The notes under the pieces are model-generated. The model searched no databases. It was not told where the DNA came from and saw nothing but the letters and a program-made list of their open reading frames with translations. A stretch of DNA of 6,197 bases from JAXJQF01 sp036311285 (GTDB taxonomy: Bacteria; Pseudomonadota; Gammaproteobacteria; Enterobacterales; Succinivibrionaceae). The stretch covers positions 1 through 6,197 of the forward strand of contig JAXJQF010000044.1 in assembly GCA_036311285.1 (NCBI GenBank). Reading direction: 5' to 3'. Shown piece after piece: positions 1-6,067 of the stretch (position 1 is its first letter; each line of letters opens with the position of its first letter). The position numbers and the translations under genes were made by a program.

Positions 1-378
1 TAGGTATCCTTTGTATAAACTACTGATAAAGTTCATATCAATATAAATTACATCGTATTTATTTAGATGTTCGGTATAAGTGGAAATATTTGCAATTTCT
101 AGTTCGTCAAAAATCTTGTAGCCTTCATACTCTTTGGAATAATAAGCTAAAAGCATGTGAGCTGTTACTGTTTTTCCAAATCTACGGGGACGAGTTACAG
201 CCAAAAAACGATTATCTTTATTCAATCGATTATTGGTTATTTCAATAAAACTTGTTTTATCAACAAATAAATATTTATTTTTACGTTTTGCAAGGGTTAT
301 AAAACTGTTTTCTTTATCAGGATTTAGAAAATTTCCCATAACTTTTTTCTCACAGAATTCAACATCATTTACAACCAT
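1..378 (-). CDS. AAA-ATPase-like domain protein, 5' part, runs off the left edge
   Basis: An open frame of 126 codons reads leftward with no stop and leaves the window, so only the N-terminal part is present. It contains a VDKT motif (residues 39-42) and RPRRFGKT (63-70), the variant P-loop of the AAA-ATPase-like family (PF09820 type), followed by HMLLAYYSKEYEG and YDVIYIDM. Full-length members are usually around 500-600 residues and often end in a PD-(D/E)XK nuclease-like domain, which would lie outside this window. They are abundant in gut anaerobes, often in many copies, and their biological role is poorly defined. The start is uncertain: ATG at 378 opens the frame, but the internal ATG at 339 (MGNFLNP) matches the usual family N-terminus and has a weak GAG eight to nine bases upstream. 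Family assignment is confident; function is not. Confidence 0.82.
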   Translation of the reverse strand, partial: MVVNDVEFCEKKVMGNFLNPDKENSFITLAKRKNKYLFVDKTSFIEITNNRLNKDNRFLAVTRPRRFGKTVTAHMLLAYYSKEYEGYKIFDELEIANISTYTEHLNKYDVIYIDMNFISSLYKGYL

Positions 379-446
379 TTTTTCACAACAGTGAATTTTT
401 ATCCGTGATTCAGAATTAAACTTCCGGTAAGTAATTGTGTTGTTCG

Positions 447-475
447 TTTATAATAATTTAACTAGTGTATTTAAA
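447..475 (-). promoter_or_regulatory. Possible promoter of the AAA-ATPase-like gene
   Basis: Read on the minus strand, TTTAAA (470-475) and TATAAA (447-452) are separated by exactly 17 bases. The -10 matches consensus in 5 of 6 positions and the -35 in 4 of 6. It lies about 70 bases upstream of the ATG at 378. In DNA this AT-rich such matches arise by chance, so this is only a candidate. Confidence 0.35.
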
Positions 476-735
476 TTACTCAACTGGAATCTAATCAATA
501 TCTAAATAGCCGCATATTTATGTATAAATAAGTCCTGTAATTTATCACACATTAATGTTCCTAAATATATTTTACTTAATATTATGCTTATAAATAAAAT
601 TTGATGACAAGTATATGTATAAATTACATATTATTAGCTAGAGAATACTTTTTATATTGAGATTTGTAAATCAAATTAAAACTTTTAAAACAATTTGAAC
701 TAATAATTAAAAAAAGTCTCTTCACGGATTAGTAT

Positions 736-770
736 AACCCCCAAAAAGTTTAAACTTCTGGGGGTTGTTT
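736..770 (+). terminator. Intrinsic terminator, best oriented rightward
   Basis: An 8-bp perfect stem AACCCCCA (736-743) pairs with TGGGGGTT (759-766). An inner palindrome AAGTTTAAACTT (746-757) can extend the hairpin. On the plus strand it is followed by GTTTTATT, a usable U-tract. On the minus strand the tail is ATACTAATCC, which is poor for termination. It sits about 65 bases past the stop of the leftward Sel1-repeat gene, so it could also serve that gene, but the U-tract favours rightward transcripts. Confidence 0.7.
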
Positions 771-834
771 TATTAAATAACCTTATATAAGATTCTTTCA
801 TACTTACGTTTTTATAATGTCACTTCTATGATTA

Positions 835-1290
835 TTATTTCATAGAATCCTTTAATTCTTTTAAGTTTGTACAACCACTGTTGTAATTTAACTTACATGC
901 TTTATCAAAATACTTGATAGCTTCATTATTATTAACATCAACGCCATCACCGTTCTTGTATGCTAAGGCTACACTATTACATGACATAGCATCATTTAAG
1001 TCACATGCTTTCTTTGAATACTCTAAAGATAAAGCTAAGATTTCTTTTTCTTGTTCTGCTGTCGCATTACCTGGAATTGTTTCAATATAGTGGTTAGCTA
1101 AATCGAAACAAGCATTAACATTCTTAAAGTCACATGCCTTAGCACAATATTGCTTACCACATTCACCTAAACAATAACCATATGGATCATACGCCTTCTG
1201 ATAACAATCTTCTGCAGAAGTACATTCACAATTTGCAAAAACAGACGTTCCCCATAAAGACAATACGCCTAAAACTAACAATTTTTTCAT
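835..1290 (-). CDS. Exported cysteine-rich Sel1-repeat (Hcp-like) protein
   Basis: The product has 151 residues. Residues 1-19 form a typical signal peptide (two lysines, hydrophobic core, SVFA then N20), so the mature protein should be periplasmic or secreted. Asn just before Cys21 argues against a lipobox. The mature part contains Sel1-like/TPR-type helical repeats with the disulfide pattern of Hcp proteins: C53-x7-C61, C96-x7-C104 and C132-x7-C140, the last two each following a helix of the SKKAC or DKAC kind. YKNGDGVDVNNNEAIKYFDKA (111-131) is a classic Sel1 core. Six more cysteines (21, 23, 29, 40, 44, 49) crowd the N-terminus, making 12 in total, an even number that suits full disulfide pairing. 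Start choice is supported by GAGGA at 1301-1305, ten bases upstream. Such proteins are usually adaptors or host-interaction factors; the specific role here is unknown. It appears monocistronic. Confidence 0.85.
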   Translation of the reverse strand: MKKLLVLGVLSLWGTSVFANCECTSAEDCYQKAYDPYGYCLGECGKQYCAKACDFKNVNACFDLANHYIETIPGNATAEQEKEILALSLEYSKKACDLNDAMSCNSVALAYKNGDGVDVNNNEAIKYFDKACKLNYNSGCTNLKELKDSMK

Positions 1291-1345
1291 TATAAAACTA
1301 TCCTCGTAATAATATTTAAACCTTATAATTTATATTGGTAGGAGC

Positions 1346-1351
1346 ATTATA
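1346..1351 (-). promoter_or_regulatory. -10 box of the Sel1-repeat gene
   Basis: On the minus strand this is a perfect TATAAT, about 50 bases upstream of the ATG at 1290, giving a 5' leader of roughly 45-50 bases. No good -35 at 16-18 bases is seen; CTGTCA lies 14 bases away and TTAGCA 20 bases away. The promoter may depend on an activator or use a degenerate -35. Confidence 0.45.
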
Positions 1352-1513
1352 ATCCAAAAATTTTGTGACAGTGCTAACATTTTTACCCGTTTATTGATTT
1401 TTATAGATTTTATTTGGTTTTGTTAACTTTCTGTGTTAGAGATATATAAATAGACGATGATACTGAATACTTTTATTAGAAAATAACAAATAGATTTAAG
1501 AACAATGTGAACA

Positions 1514-1537
1514 CCTGCCACTACTAAAAGAGGCAGG
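1514..1537 (-). terminator. Hairpin just past the dCMP deaminase gene
   Basis: CCTGCC (1514-1519) pairs with GGCAGG (1532-1537) around a 12-base loop, in which CT/AG can add two pairs after an A-A mismatch. It lies 26 bases past the stop of the deaminase gene. The minus-strand tail TGTTCACATTGTTCTT is only moderately U-rich, so termination may be weak or the hairpin may mainly protect the 3' end. Confidence 0.5.
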
Positions 1538-1563
1538 CATATTTAATTTATGATTATGTGTTA

Positions 1564-2052
1564 TTAGTCGTCAATAAGCACTAATTCTTCTTTATCTTTA
1601 TTAAACTTGAACACCTTTAAACCAGCTTCTCTAAACATAGTTTTTGAGAACTGCCATGCGTCTAGCCATTTACCTTCAATCTCTCTATTTATAAATACAT
1701 ACGAAATACCTGATTGAACAATAGCTTTAGCACATTCTTGGCATACAGGAAGATTATGAATAAATATAGAAGCCCCAACTACAGGCGAACCATTATAAAG
1801 AGCATTTAAAATTGCATTCATTTCAGCATGAACTACAAACTTGTATTTAGTTTCACGGTCGTTGTATCTATTTTCATCATCATCAACGCCTCTTGGGAAA
1901 CCATTATAGCCTTGAGAGATAATCTGTCCCTTATCTCCTACAATAATGGCACCAACTTTGGTTGAAGGGTCTTTTGACCAAGAACTTACTAGTTCTGCTA
2001 TTTCAAAATATCTTGCAACCCATTTAAGTGTTATAGGACAAGATGTTCCCAT
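1564..2052 (-). CDS. Deoxycytidylate (dCMP) deaminase family protein
   Basis: The product has 162 residues, normal for this family, and is cytosolic. dCMP deaminase converts dCMP to dUMP, the precursor for thymidylate synthase. The zinc-dependent cytidine deaminase fold is shown by WSKDPSTKVGAII (25-37), the substrate-loop motif GYNGFPRG (48-55), HAEMNAI (75-81; H75 as zinc ligand, E77 as catalytic proton shuttle), and PVCQEC (102-107; C104 and C107 as the other zinc ligands). The second motif has PVC where many relatives have PPC or PC, but both cysteines are kept. The ATG at 2052 has AGGAG at 2062-2066, nine bases upstream. It has its own promoter in the 83-base gap after the alcohol dehydrogenase gene. 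A ComEB-like or phage-like deaminase is equally compatible, so I give no gene symbol. Confidence 0.92.
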   Translation of the reverse strand: MGTSCPITLKWVARYFEIAELVSSWSKDPSTKVGAIIVGDKGQIISQGYNGFPRGVDDDENRYNDRETKYKFVVHAEMNAILNALYNGSPVVGASIFIHNLPVCQECAKAIVQSGISYVFINREIEGKWLDAWQFSKTMFREAGLKVFKFNKDKEELVLIDD

Positions 2053-2086
2053 ATCATTAACTCCTTTAAATACTTATCATTTTTAT

Positions 2087-2115
2087 AGTATAAATATAAA
2101 ATATTGGATTTACAA
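2087..2115 (-). promoter_or_regulatory. Promoter of the dCMP deaminase gene
   Basis: On the minus strand TTGTAA (2110-2115) and TATACT (2087-2092) are separated by exactly 17 bases, a good sigma-70-type match (4/6 and 5/6). It lies in the gap between the alcohol dehydrogenase stop and the deaminase RBS, predicting a start near 2080 and a leader of roughly 28 bases. Confidence 0.6.
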
Positions 2116-2135
2116 ATATATTGTCTGAACAACTT

Positions 2136-3305
2136 TTATAAGTTTTCTATCAAAATTTGTTTAACTTCTGACGGTTCTAATTTCTTAAATCCACCATTTA
2201 AAATAATTGTTGCTCTAGTAATACCATCAATCATGTCTTCAGTTACGCCTAAATCCTTTAAGTTCATTGTTAAACCTAATGAACACATCCATTGTTCCAT
2301 AGCAAGTAGACCTTCATTTGCAATTTCTTCGTCTGACTTGTTTTCACTATTTACATTCCAAACATTCTTTGCAAAGCGTACAAACTTCGCTAAACCATAT
2401 TTAAGCATAAATCTATAATAAGGCAATGAAACAGCGGATAGAGTCATGCCATGAGTTGCATCAGTATATGCCCCTACTGCATGTCCAATCATATGAACCA
2501 TCCAGTCCTGGGTTTTACCTTTTTCAACTAAAGTATTCAAAGCCCATGTGGCAGTCCACATAATATTTGAACGAGCTTCATAATTAGTTGGTTCCTTTAC
2601 AGCAACTTGAGATGATACTATTAAACTACGCATTAAACCTTCACTGATATAGTCACTAGTGTTGTCATCAAAATCAGAGAAGTATTGTTCGCATATATGA
2701 TTAAAAATATCATATATACCAGCAATCATCTGATGTTTTGGTAGTGAGTAAGTAAAAGTTGGATCAAGTATTGCAAATTTAGGGAATAACTCTGCATTCT
2801 TATATACATGACCAATCTTTAAGTTTTGTTGATGATTAGTGATAACAGATCCCGTATTCATCTCTGAACCTGTGCCTGTCATTGTAAGCACGCACCCAAT
2901 TGGAACAATCTTACAAGTTGGGTCTGTATTTGCTAAATAATAAACCTGCCATGGGTCAACTTCGCTATGAACAGAAGCTGCTACAGCTTTAGCATAGTCA
3001 CAACAAGAGCCTCCACCTACAGATAATAATAAATCAACCTTATTATCCCTAGCAATCTTAATTCCTTCATATACTTTTTCAATTGTGGGATTAGGCATTA
3101 CACCACTATCTTCAAATATATTCTTACCACATGCCTTTAAAATAGCTACAACCTTGTCATAGATTCCATTCTTTTTAATAGACCCACTGCCATATATTAA
3201 CTGAATATTTGGACCATAATTTTGGAGTTCTGTTGCTAAATTCTCTAATGATTTATCACCAAAATATAACTTTGTCGGATTGTAATAACCAAAATTACCA
3301 AGCAT
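2136..3305 (-). CDS. Iron-containing alcohol dehydrogenase, butanol dehydrogenase/YqhD type
   Basis: The product has 389 residues from the ATG at 3305, the usual length of group III alcohol dehydrogenases. These are cytosolic enzymes that interconvert aldehydes and alcohols with NAD(P)H; in fermenters they mostly reduce aldehydes. Cofactor-binding motifs are YGSGSIKKNG (residues 38-47), GGGS (97-100) and TGTGSEMN near 143-150. Metal ligands are D199 and H203 (GIYDIFNHICEQYF), H275 (HMIGH) and H285 (DATHG), all conserved. Overall it resembles butanol dehydrogenases and YqhD more than ethanol-type AdhE or 1,3-propanediol enzymes. The frame can be opened six codons earlier at a TTG (3323), but AAGGA at 3314-3318 sits eight bases before the ATG at 3305, inside that extension, so the ATG is preferred. 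Substrate and NADH versus NADPH preference cannot be read with confidence. It follows the 78-residue acidic gene after 89 bases and could share its transcript. Confidence 0.93.
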   Translation of the reverse strand: MLGNFGYYNPTKLYFGDKSLENLATELQNYGPNIQLIYGSGSIKKNGIYDKVVAILKACGKNIFEDSGVMPNPTIEKVYEGIKIARDNKVDLLLSVGGGSCCDYAKAVAASVHSEVDPWQVYYLANTDPTCKIVPIGCVLTMTGTGSEMNTGSVITNHQQNLKIGHVYKNAELFPKFAILDPTFTYSLPKHQMIAGIYDIFNHICEQYFSDFDDNTSDYISEGLMRSLIVSSQVAVKEPTNYEARSNIMWTATWALNTLVEKGKTQDWMVHMIGHAVGAYTDATHGMTLSAVSLPYYRFMLKYGLAKFVRFAKNVWNVNSENKSDEEIANEGLLAMEQWMCSLGLTMNLKDLGVTEDMIDGITRATIILNGGFKKLEPSEVKQILIENL

Positions 3306-3333
3306 ATGTATATTCCTTATCAAATTTATTTTT

Positions 3334-3349
3334 TAGAATTTTAATTCTA
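3334..3349. promoter_or_regulatory. AT-rich palindrome upstream of the alcohol dehydrogenase gene
   Basis: TAGAATT (3334-3340) and AATTCTA (3343-3349) form a perfect 7-bp inverted repeat with a two-base spacer, 29-44 bases ahead of the ATG at 3305. Its size and symmetry would suit a dimeric repressor site for the dehydrogenase gene. It could instead be a chance palindrome in AT-rich DNA. Confidence 0.3.
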
Positions 3350-3394
3350 TTTTAGTAGTCTTAAGATGTTATGCAGCATTTATTTTTTATTTTC

Positions 3395-3631
3395 TTAATT
3401 ATCTAAATGACTGTTATCATAATCATCTATTTGAAAATAATCATCATCTTCAAGATACCTATCTTCAATTGAGTTTAAGTATTCATTTTCATGTTCATAC
3501 TCAGAGCTACAATTATCGTTATCTATAACATAATTATTATGTACCGCTTCTTCAAACGACATATCATTAAACTTTGAATAGCATTCTAACTGCTCTAGGT
3601 CATCATCATTAAGTTCTATTACACGTCTCAT
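3395..3631 (-). CDS. Small, extremely acidic protein of unknown function
   Basis: The product has 78 residues, with 25 Asp/Glu (about a third) against only 4 Lys/Arg. There is no signal peptide or membrane segment, so it is probably cytosolic. The first 30 residues (RVIELNDDDLEQLECYSK, then NDMSFEEAVHN) look like a beta-strand followed by two helices, reminiscent of the N-terminus of ribbon-helix-helix proteins and some antitoxins. The rest (from about 37) is a low-complexity Asp/Glu/Tyr/Asn tail, likely disordered. ATG at 3631 has AAAGG at 3640-3644, eight bases upstream, supporting a real gene. It follows a leftward terminator (3702-3732), so it starts a new transcript, and the alcohol dehydrogenase lies 89 bases downstream. 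No toxin gene is next to it. I do not recognise the family; DNA mimicry or an antitoxin role is speculation. Confidence 0.6.
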   Translation of the reverse strand: MRRVIELNDDDLEQLECYSKFNDMSFEEAVHNNYVIDNDNCSSEYEHENEYLNSIEDRYLEDDDYFQIDDYDNSHLDN

Positions 3632-3701
3632 AAAATTAACCTTTATATATTTCCATAGTCAACGATATTAAATTAAAGATATAAAGTTAATCATATACCT
3701 A

Positions 3702-3732
3702 TTAAGAAAAAGACCTATGCAAATTGCATAGG
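3702..3732 (-). terminator. Intrinsic terminator reading leftward
   Basis: CCTATGCAA (3714-3722) and TTGCATAGG (3724-3732) form a near-perfect hairpin; the workable stem is 7 bp with a five-base loop. On the minus strand it is followed directly by TCTTTTTCTT, a clear U-tract. It lies upstream of the acidic gene and no recognised minus-strand gene precedes it, so what it terminates is unexplained. Confidence 0.7.
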
Positions 3733-4076
3733 CCAACACAAAAAGGTATAAAAAAAATGAAAAACAAAAAAACTACTTTACAATGACCTTCTATCAAATT
3801 CATGTTTGATTAAAATCATGTGAATATAAATATAACATAAATACTTTTTACAAATATTGACATGCGTTCTATTTTTTAACTTTGTTTTGTTTAATGTTGT
3901 GAGCTGTGACAACAATACAACTATTTAACCTTAATCTCTTGCAAAACAAACAAGAAAAATAGCAAAAAGTAATTTTATTTAAAAAATAGAAAAATTCTCA
4001 TTTTTGTTTTTCCCTTATTAAATAAGCATTAACTCTGTCTATTCTATGTGTCTCTGTATTTTTAAATACATTCACA

Positions 4077-4105
4077 TTGATATTGATAATAAAAATAGCT
4101 ATATT
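4077..4105 (+). promoter_or_regulatory. Promoter of the ygiW-type gene
   Basis: TTGATA (4077-4082) and TATATT (4100-4105) are separated by exactly 17 bases; each matches the sigma-70 consensus in five of six positions. A second TTGATA follows immediately (4083-4088). The predicted start near 4112 would leave a leader of about 75 AT-rich bases before the RBS GGAGG (4179-4183). Confidence 0.55.
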
Positions 4106-4188
4106 TATTTTATAAAGTCTAAAATTATAAAATTAAAAAAAAATTATATTTCAAATAATAATACACAACACATACAACGGAGGATATT

Positions 4189-4575
4189 ATGCGTAATATA
4201 GCACTGTTTTTAATTCTTTCCGCTTTTTCTATACCTGCATACGCTGCTTTTGAACAAAATCCAGTTAATACAAATAAAGGAGGGTTTGAAGGCCCTGGAG
4301 CTCAAGCTATCATCACAACTGTTGAGCAAGCAAAATCTGCTCGAGATGACTCTAAATGCGAACTAATAGGAAACATAATTGAGCAACTAGCAGGTGATGA
4401 TGATCTATATTTATTTAAAGACTCAACAGGTGAAATTATAATAGAACTTGATAATGACCTATTCAAAGGTCGTACTGTTACCCCTCAAAACCAAATCCGT
4501 ATATACGGTGAAGTTGATAATGATGCATTTGAGAAAACTCAAATTGATGTTAAAAAATTTGATGTTATAAAATAA
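4189..4575 (+). CDS. ygiW: YgiW/YdeI-family (BOF) exported stress-tolerance OB-fold protein
   Basis: The product has 128 residues, close to the 130 of E. coli YgiW. Residues 1-19 form a signal peptide ending AYA before A20, so the mature protein is periplasmic. The family signature is well preserved: GGFEGPG (31-37), TTVEQAKSARDD (43-54), ELIGNI (58-63), DDLYLFKDSTGEI (71-83), TVTPQNQIRIYGEVD (96-110) and IDVKKFDVI near the end. This is the bacterial OB-fold (BOF, PF04076) family, whose enterobacterial members are linked to tolerance of peroxide, metals and cationic peptides; no enzymatic activity is established. One cysteine, C57, sits at the start of the OB barrel. The strong RBS GGAGG five bases before the ATG and a good promoter suggest substantial expression. 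It stands alone and converges on the GltD-like gene. The symbol is by family similarity. Confidence 0.9.
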   Translation: MRNIALFLILSAFSIPAYAAFEQNPVNTNKGGFEGPGAQAIITTVEQAKSARDDSKCELIGNIIEQLAGDDDLYLFKDSTGEIIIELDNDLFKGRTVTPQNQIRIYGEVDNDAFEKTQIDVKKFDVIK

Positions 4576-4605
4576 CACATTTTTCAATATCAGCCGTATA
4601 GAAGA

Positions 4606-4631
4606 ATCCCCTAGCTTTTTAGGTAGGGGAT
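4606..4631. terminator. Shared hairpin between convergent genes
   Basis: ATCCCCTA (4606-4613) and TAGGGGAT (4624-4631) form a perfect 8-bp stem with a ten-base loop. It lies 31 bases past the plus-strand ygiW-type stop and 29 bases past the minus-strand GltD-like stop, where a bidirectional terminator is expected. The U-tract is better on the minus side (TCTTCT) and poor on the plus side (ATAGTC). Confidence 0.6.
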
Positions 4632-4660
4632 ATAGTCAATCATGGGTACAATATATTTTT

Positions 4661-6064
4661 CTATGCCATTGACTTAATATAAGCATCAATACTTACAGCT
4701 GCTTTCTTCCCATCCCCCATTGCTCTTACTACAGTTAATGGTCCTGTAACTGTATCACCACCAGCAAAGACCTTAGATATTGAAGTTTGCTTGTTAACAT
4801 TAGTTACTATGTAACCTTTTCTGTTCTTTTCAATTTCAACGCCATCTGTTAAATTACGATCTGCTCCCGAACCTACAGCCATGATTACACATTCAGCTTC
4901 AATTTCAAATTCACTACCTTCAACCTTAACTGGACGTAATCTTCTTGTTGAATCAATTTGATCACCAAGAATCATTTTTATGCACTTAATTCCCTTAACT
5001 TTTCCGTTTTCGTCACCTAGAACTTCTACAGTATCAGTTAATAGCATCAATTTAACACCTTCTTCTTGAGCTTCAATAATTTCACCTCTGAAAGCTGGCA
5101 TTTCTTCAAAACCACGACGGTAAATGATTGTAACCTCAGCACCAACTCTTCTTGCACTTCTAGCACAATCAATTGCGACATTACCACCTCCGATGATAAA
5201 TATCTTACTTGCCTTTGGTATATCAAGCTTGGAAATATCATCAGAGGTCTTTATGTCAACTTCATTGATTGTTCTTAAATAATCAAATGCTGAATAAACA
5301 CCTTCTAAGTCCTTTCCAGGAATATCCATCGTTACAGGCTCATTAGCACCATTTGAAATATAAACAGCGTCATACTTACTAATTAGTTCTTTAATCATCA
5401 TATCCTTACCAACAGTTGTGTTAAACACAAAATTAACACCTTTGTTTTCAAGGATTTTTATTTCACGTTCCAATACATGCTTTGGTAATCTAAATTGAGG
5501 AATACCGTAAGCTAATACACCTCCAGCCTTAGAGTAACTATCATAAATAGTTACGTTATACCCCATATTTAATAAATCCCCTGCACATGTTAAACCTGAA
5601 GGACCTGCACCAATAATTGCAACATTCTTCTTGTTCTTAACGATACCTTCTTTAGTATCAACACTACCATCGCAATTATTTGCATACCAGTCAGCAACGA
5701 AACGTTCTAAGCTTCCGATACCTACAGCATCACCACAATATTTTCTAACACATGCACCTTCACACTGACTTTCATGCGGACAAATACGACCACAAATTGC
5801 AGGTAATGCACTTCTTTGTTTAATGATCTTATAAGCTTCTTCAAACTCACCAACTGATACCTTAGCAATGAACTCAGGAATTTGCTGATTGATAGGACAA
5901 CCCTTTAAACTACAAGGTTTGTCTCTACACTTCAAGCATCTCATAGCTTCTCTCATCGCTCGTTCTTCAGTATAGTTTTCACTTACTTCGGAGAAATTAT
6001 TACATCTTTCTTCAAGTTTAGTTTCTGATAACTTGCCTTTTACCTTTGAAAAATTGATTAACAT
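4661..6064 (-). CDS. NADPH-dependent glutamate synthase small-subunit-like oxidoreductase (GltD/NfnB type)
   Basis: The product has 467 residues, the normal full length, and is cytosolic. An N-terminal iron-sulfur domain shows C43-x2-C46-x4-C51-x4-C56 and a second set C91, C95, C101, C105, as in GltD-type proteins carrying two [4Fe-4S] clusters. FAD binding is shown by GAGPSG (152-157), GGVLAYGIPQFRLPK (181-195) and the C-terminal VFAGGDTVTGPLTVVRAMGDGK (432-453). NAD(P)H binding is shown by IGGGNVAIDCARSARRVGA (291-309) and the following YRR (315-317), whose arginines suit NADPH. In glutamate synthase this subunit passes electrons from NADPH to the large subunit; close relatives serve as NfnB in ferredoxin:NADP transhydrogenase. 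Neither the large subunit nor NfnA is visible here. It starts 3 bases after the PFOR stop, with its RBS AAAGGGGGAA (6071-6080) inside the PFOR 3' end, so the two are co-transcribed and probably translationally coupled. That favours a ferredoxin/NADPH role over glutamate synthesis, by inference. Confidence 0.92.
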   Translation of the reverse strand: MLINFSKVKGKLSETKLEERCNNFSEVSENYTEERAMREAMRCLKCRDKPCSLKGCPINQQIPEFIAKVSVGEFEEAYKIIKQRSALPAICGRICPHESQCEGACVRKYCGDAVGIGSLERFVADWYANNCDGSVDTKEGIVKNKKNVAIIGAGPSGLTCAGDLLNMGYNVTIYDSYSKAGGVLAYGIPQFRLPKHVLEREIKILENKGVNFVFNTTVGKDMMIKELISKYDAVYISNGANEPVTMDIPGKDLEGVYSAFDYLRTINEVDIKTSDDISKLDIPKASKIFIIGGGNVAIDCARSARRVGAEVTIIYRRGFEEMPAFRGEIIEAQEEGVKLMLLTDTVEVLGDENGKVKGIKCIKMILGDQIDSTRRLRPVKVEGSEFEIEAECVIMAVGSGADRNLTDGVEIEKNRKGYIVTNVNKQTSISKVFAGGDTVTGPLTVVRAMGDGKKAAVSIDAYIKSMA

Positions 6065-6067
6065 TTC

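Larger units (their letters stand above)
379..834. other. Gene-free AT-rich stretch between the AAA-ATPase-like gene and the Sel1-repeat gene
   Basis: No convincing coding frame is seen on either strand; stops are dense and the longest ATG frames are trivially short and lack an RBS. It holds a candidate leftward promoter (447-475), a 7-bp inverted repeat ATATGTA/TACATAT (613-619 and 625-631), a second one TCAAATT/AATTTGA (671-677 and 692-698), and a strong hairpin terminator at 736-770. The terminator points to the right although both flanking genes read left, so an unannotated plus-strand transcript may lie here. Confidence 0.5.
3632..4188. other. Gene-poor AT-rich stretch between divergent genes
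   Basis: This 557-base divergent intergenic region holds the RBS of the acidic gene (3640-3644), a leftward intrinsic terminator (3702-3732), the promoter and RBS of the YgiW-type gene, and a 13-base palindrome CTTATTAAATAAG (4014-4026). The part from about 3733 to 4076 has no recognisable gene. The only frame of note is a 33-codon hydrophobic one on the minus strand (3803 to 3702) without an RBS. Because a terminator closes it on the left, a short leftward RNA may originate here. Confidence 0.5.

Noticed and set aside
555..593. Twelve-codon hydrophobic frame MFLNIFYLILCL on the plus strand
   Set aside because: Too short, no RBS, and expected by chance in DNA this rich in A and T.
613..631. 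Inverted repeat ATATGTA/TACATAT as a transposon end or attachment site
   Set aside because: No matching partner repeat, target duplication, integrase or transposase is present.
1946..2418. Two plus-strand open frames overlapping the dCMP deaminase and alcohol dehydrogenase genes
   Set aside because: Both lie mostly antisense to well-supported genes, show no recognisable motif and have no convincing RBS.
3395..3631. Toxin-antitoxin locus with the acidic protein as antitoxin
   Set aside because: Neighbouring genes are an alcohol dehydrogenase and an intergenic stretch; no toxin-like frame is next to it.
3632..4188. Replication origin, CRISPR array or riboswitch in the AT-rich intergenic stretch
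   Set aside because: No repeated DnaA-box-like sequences, no regularly spaced repeats, and no recognisable riboswitch core were found; low complexity explains the appearance.
5047..5278. Open frames on both strands inside the GltD-like gene
   Set aside because: They are fully inside a gene with complete family motifs and have no independent support.
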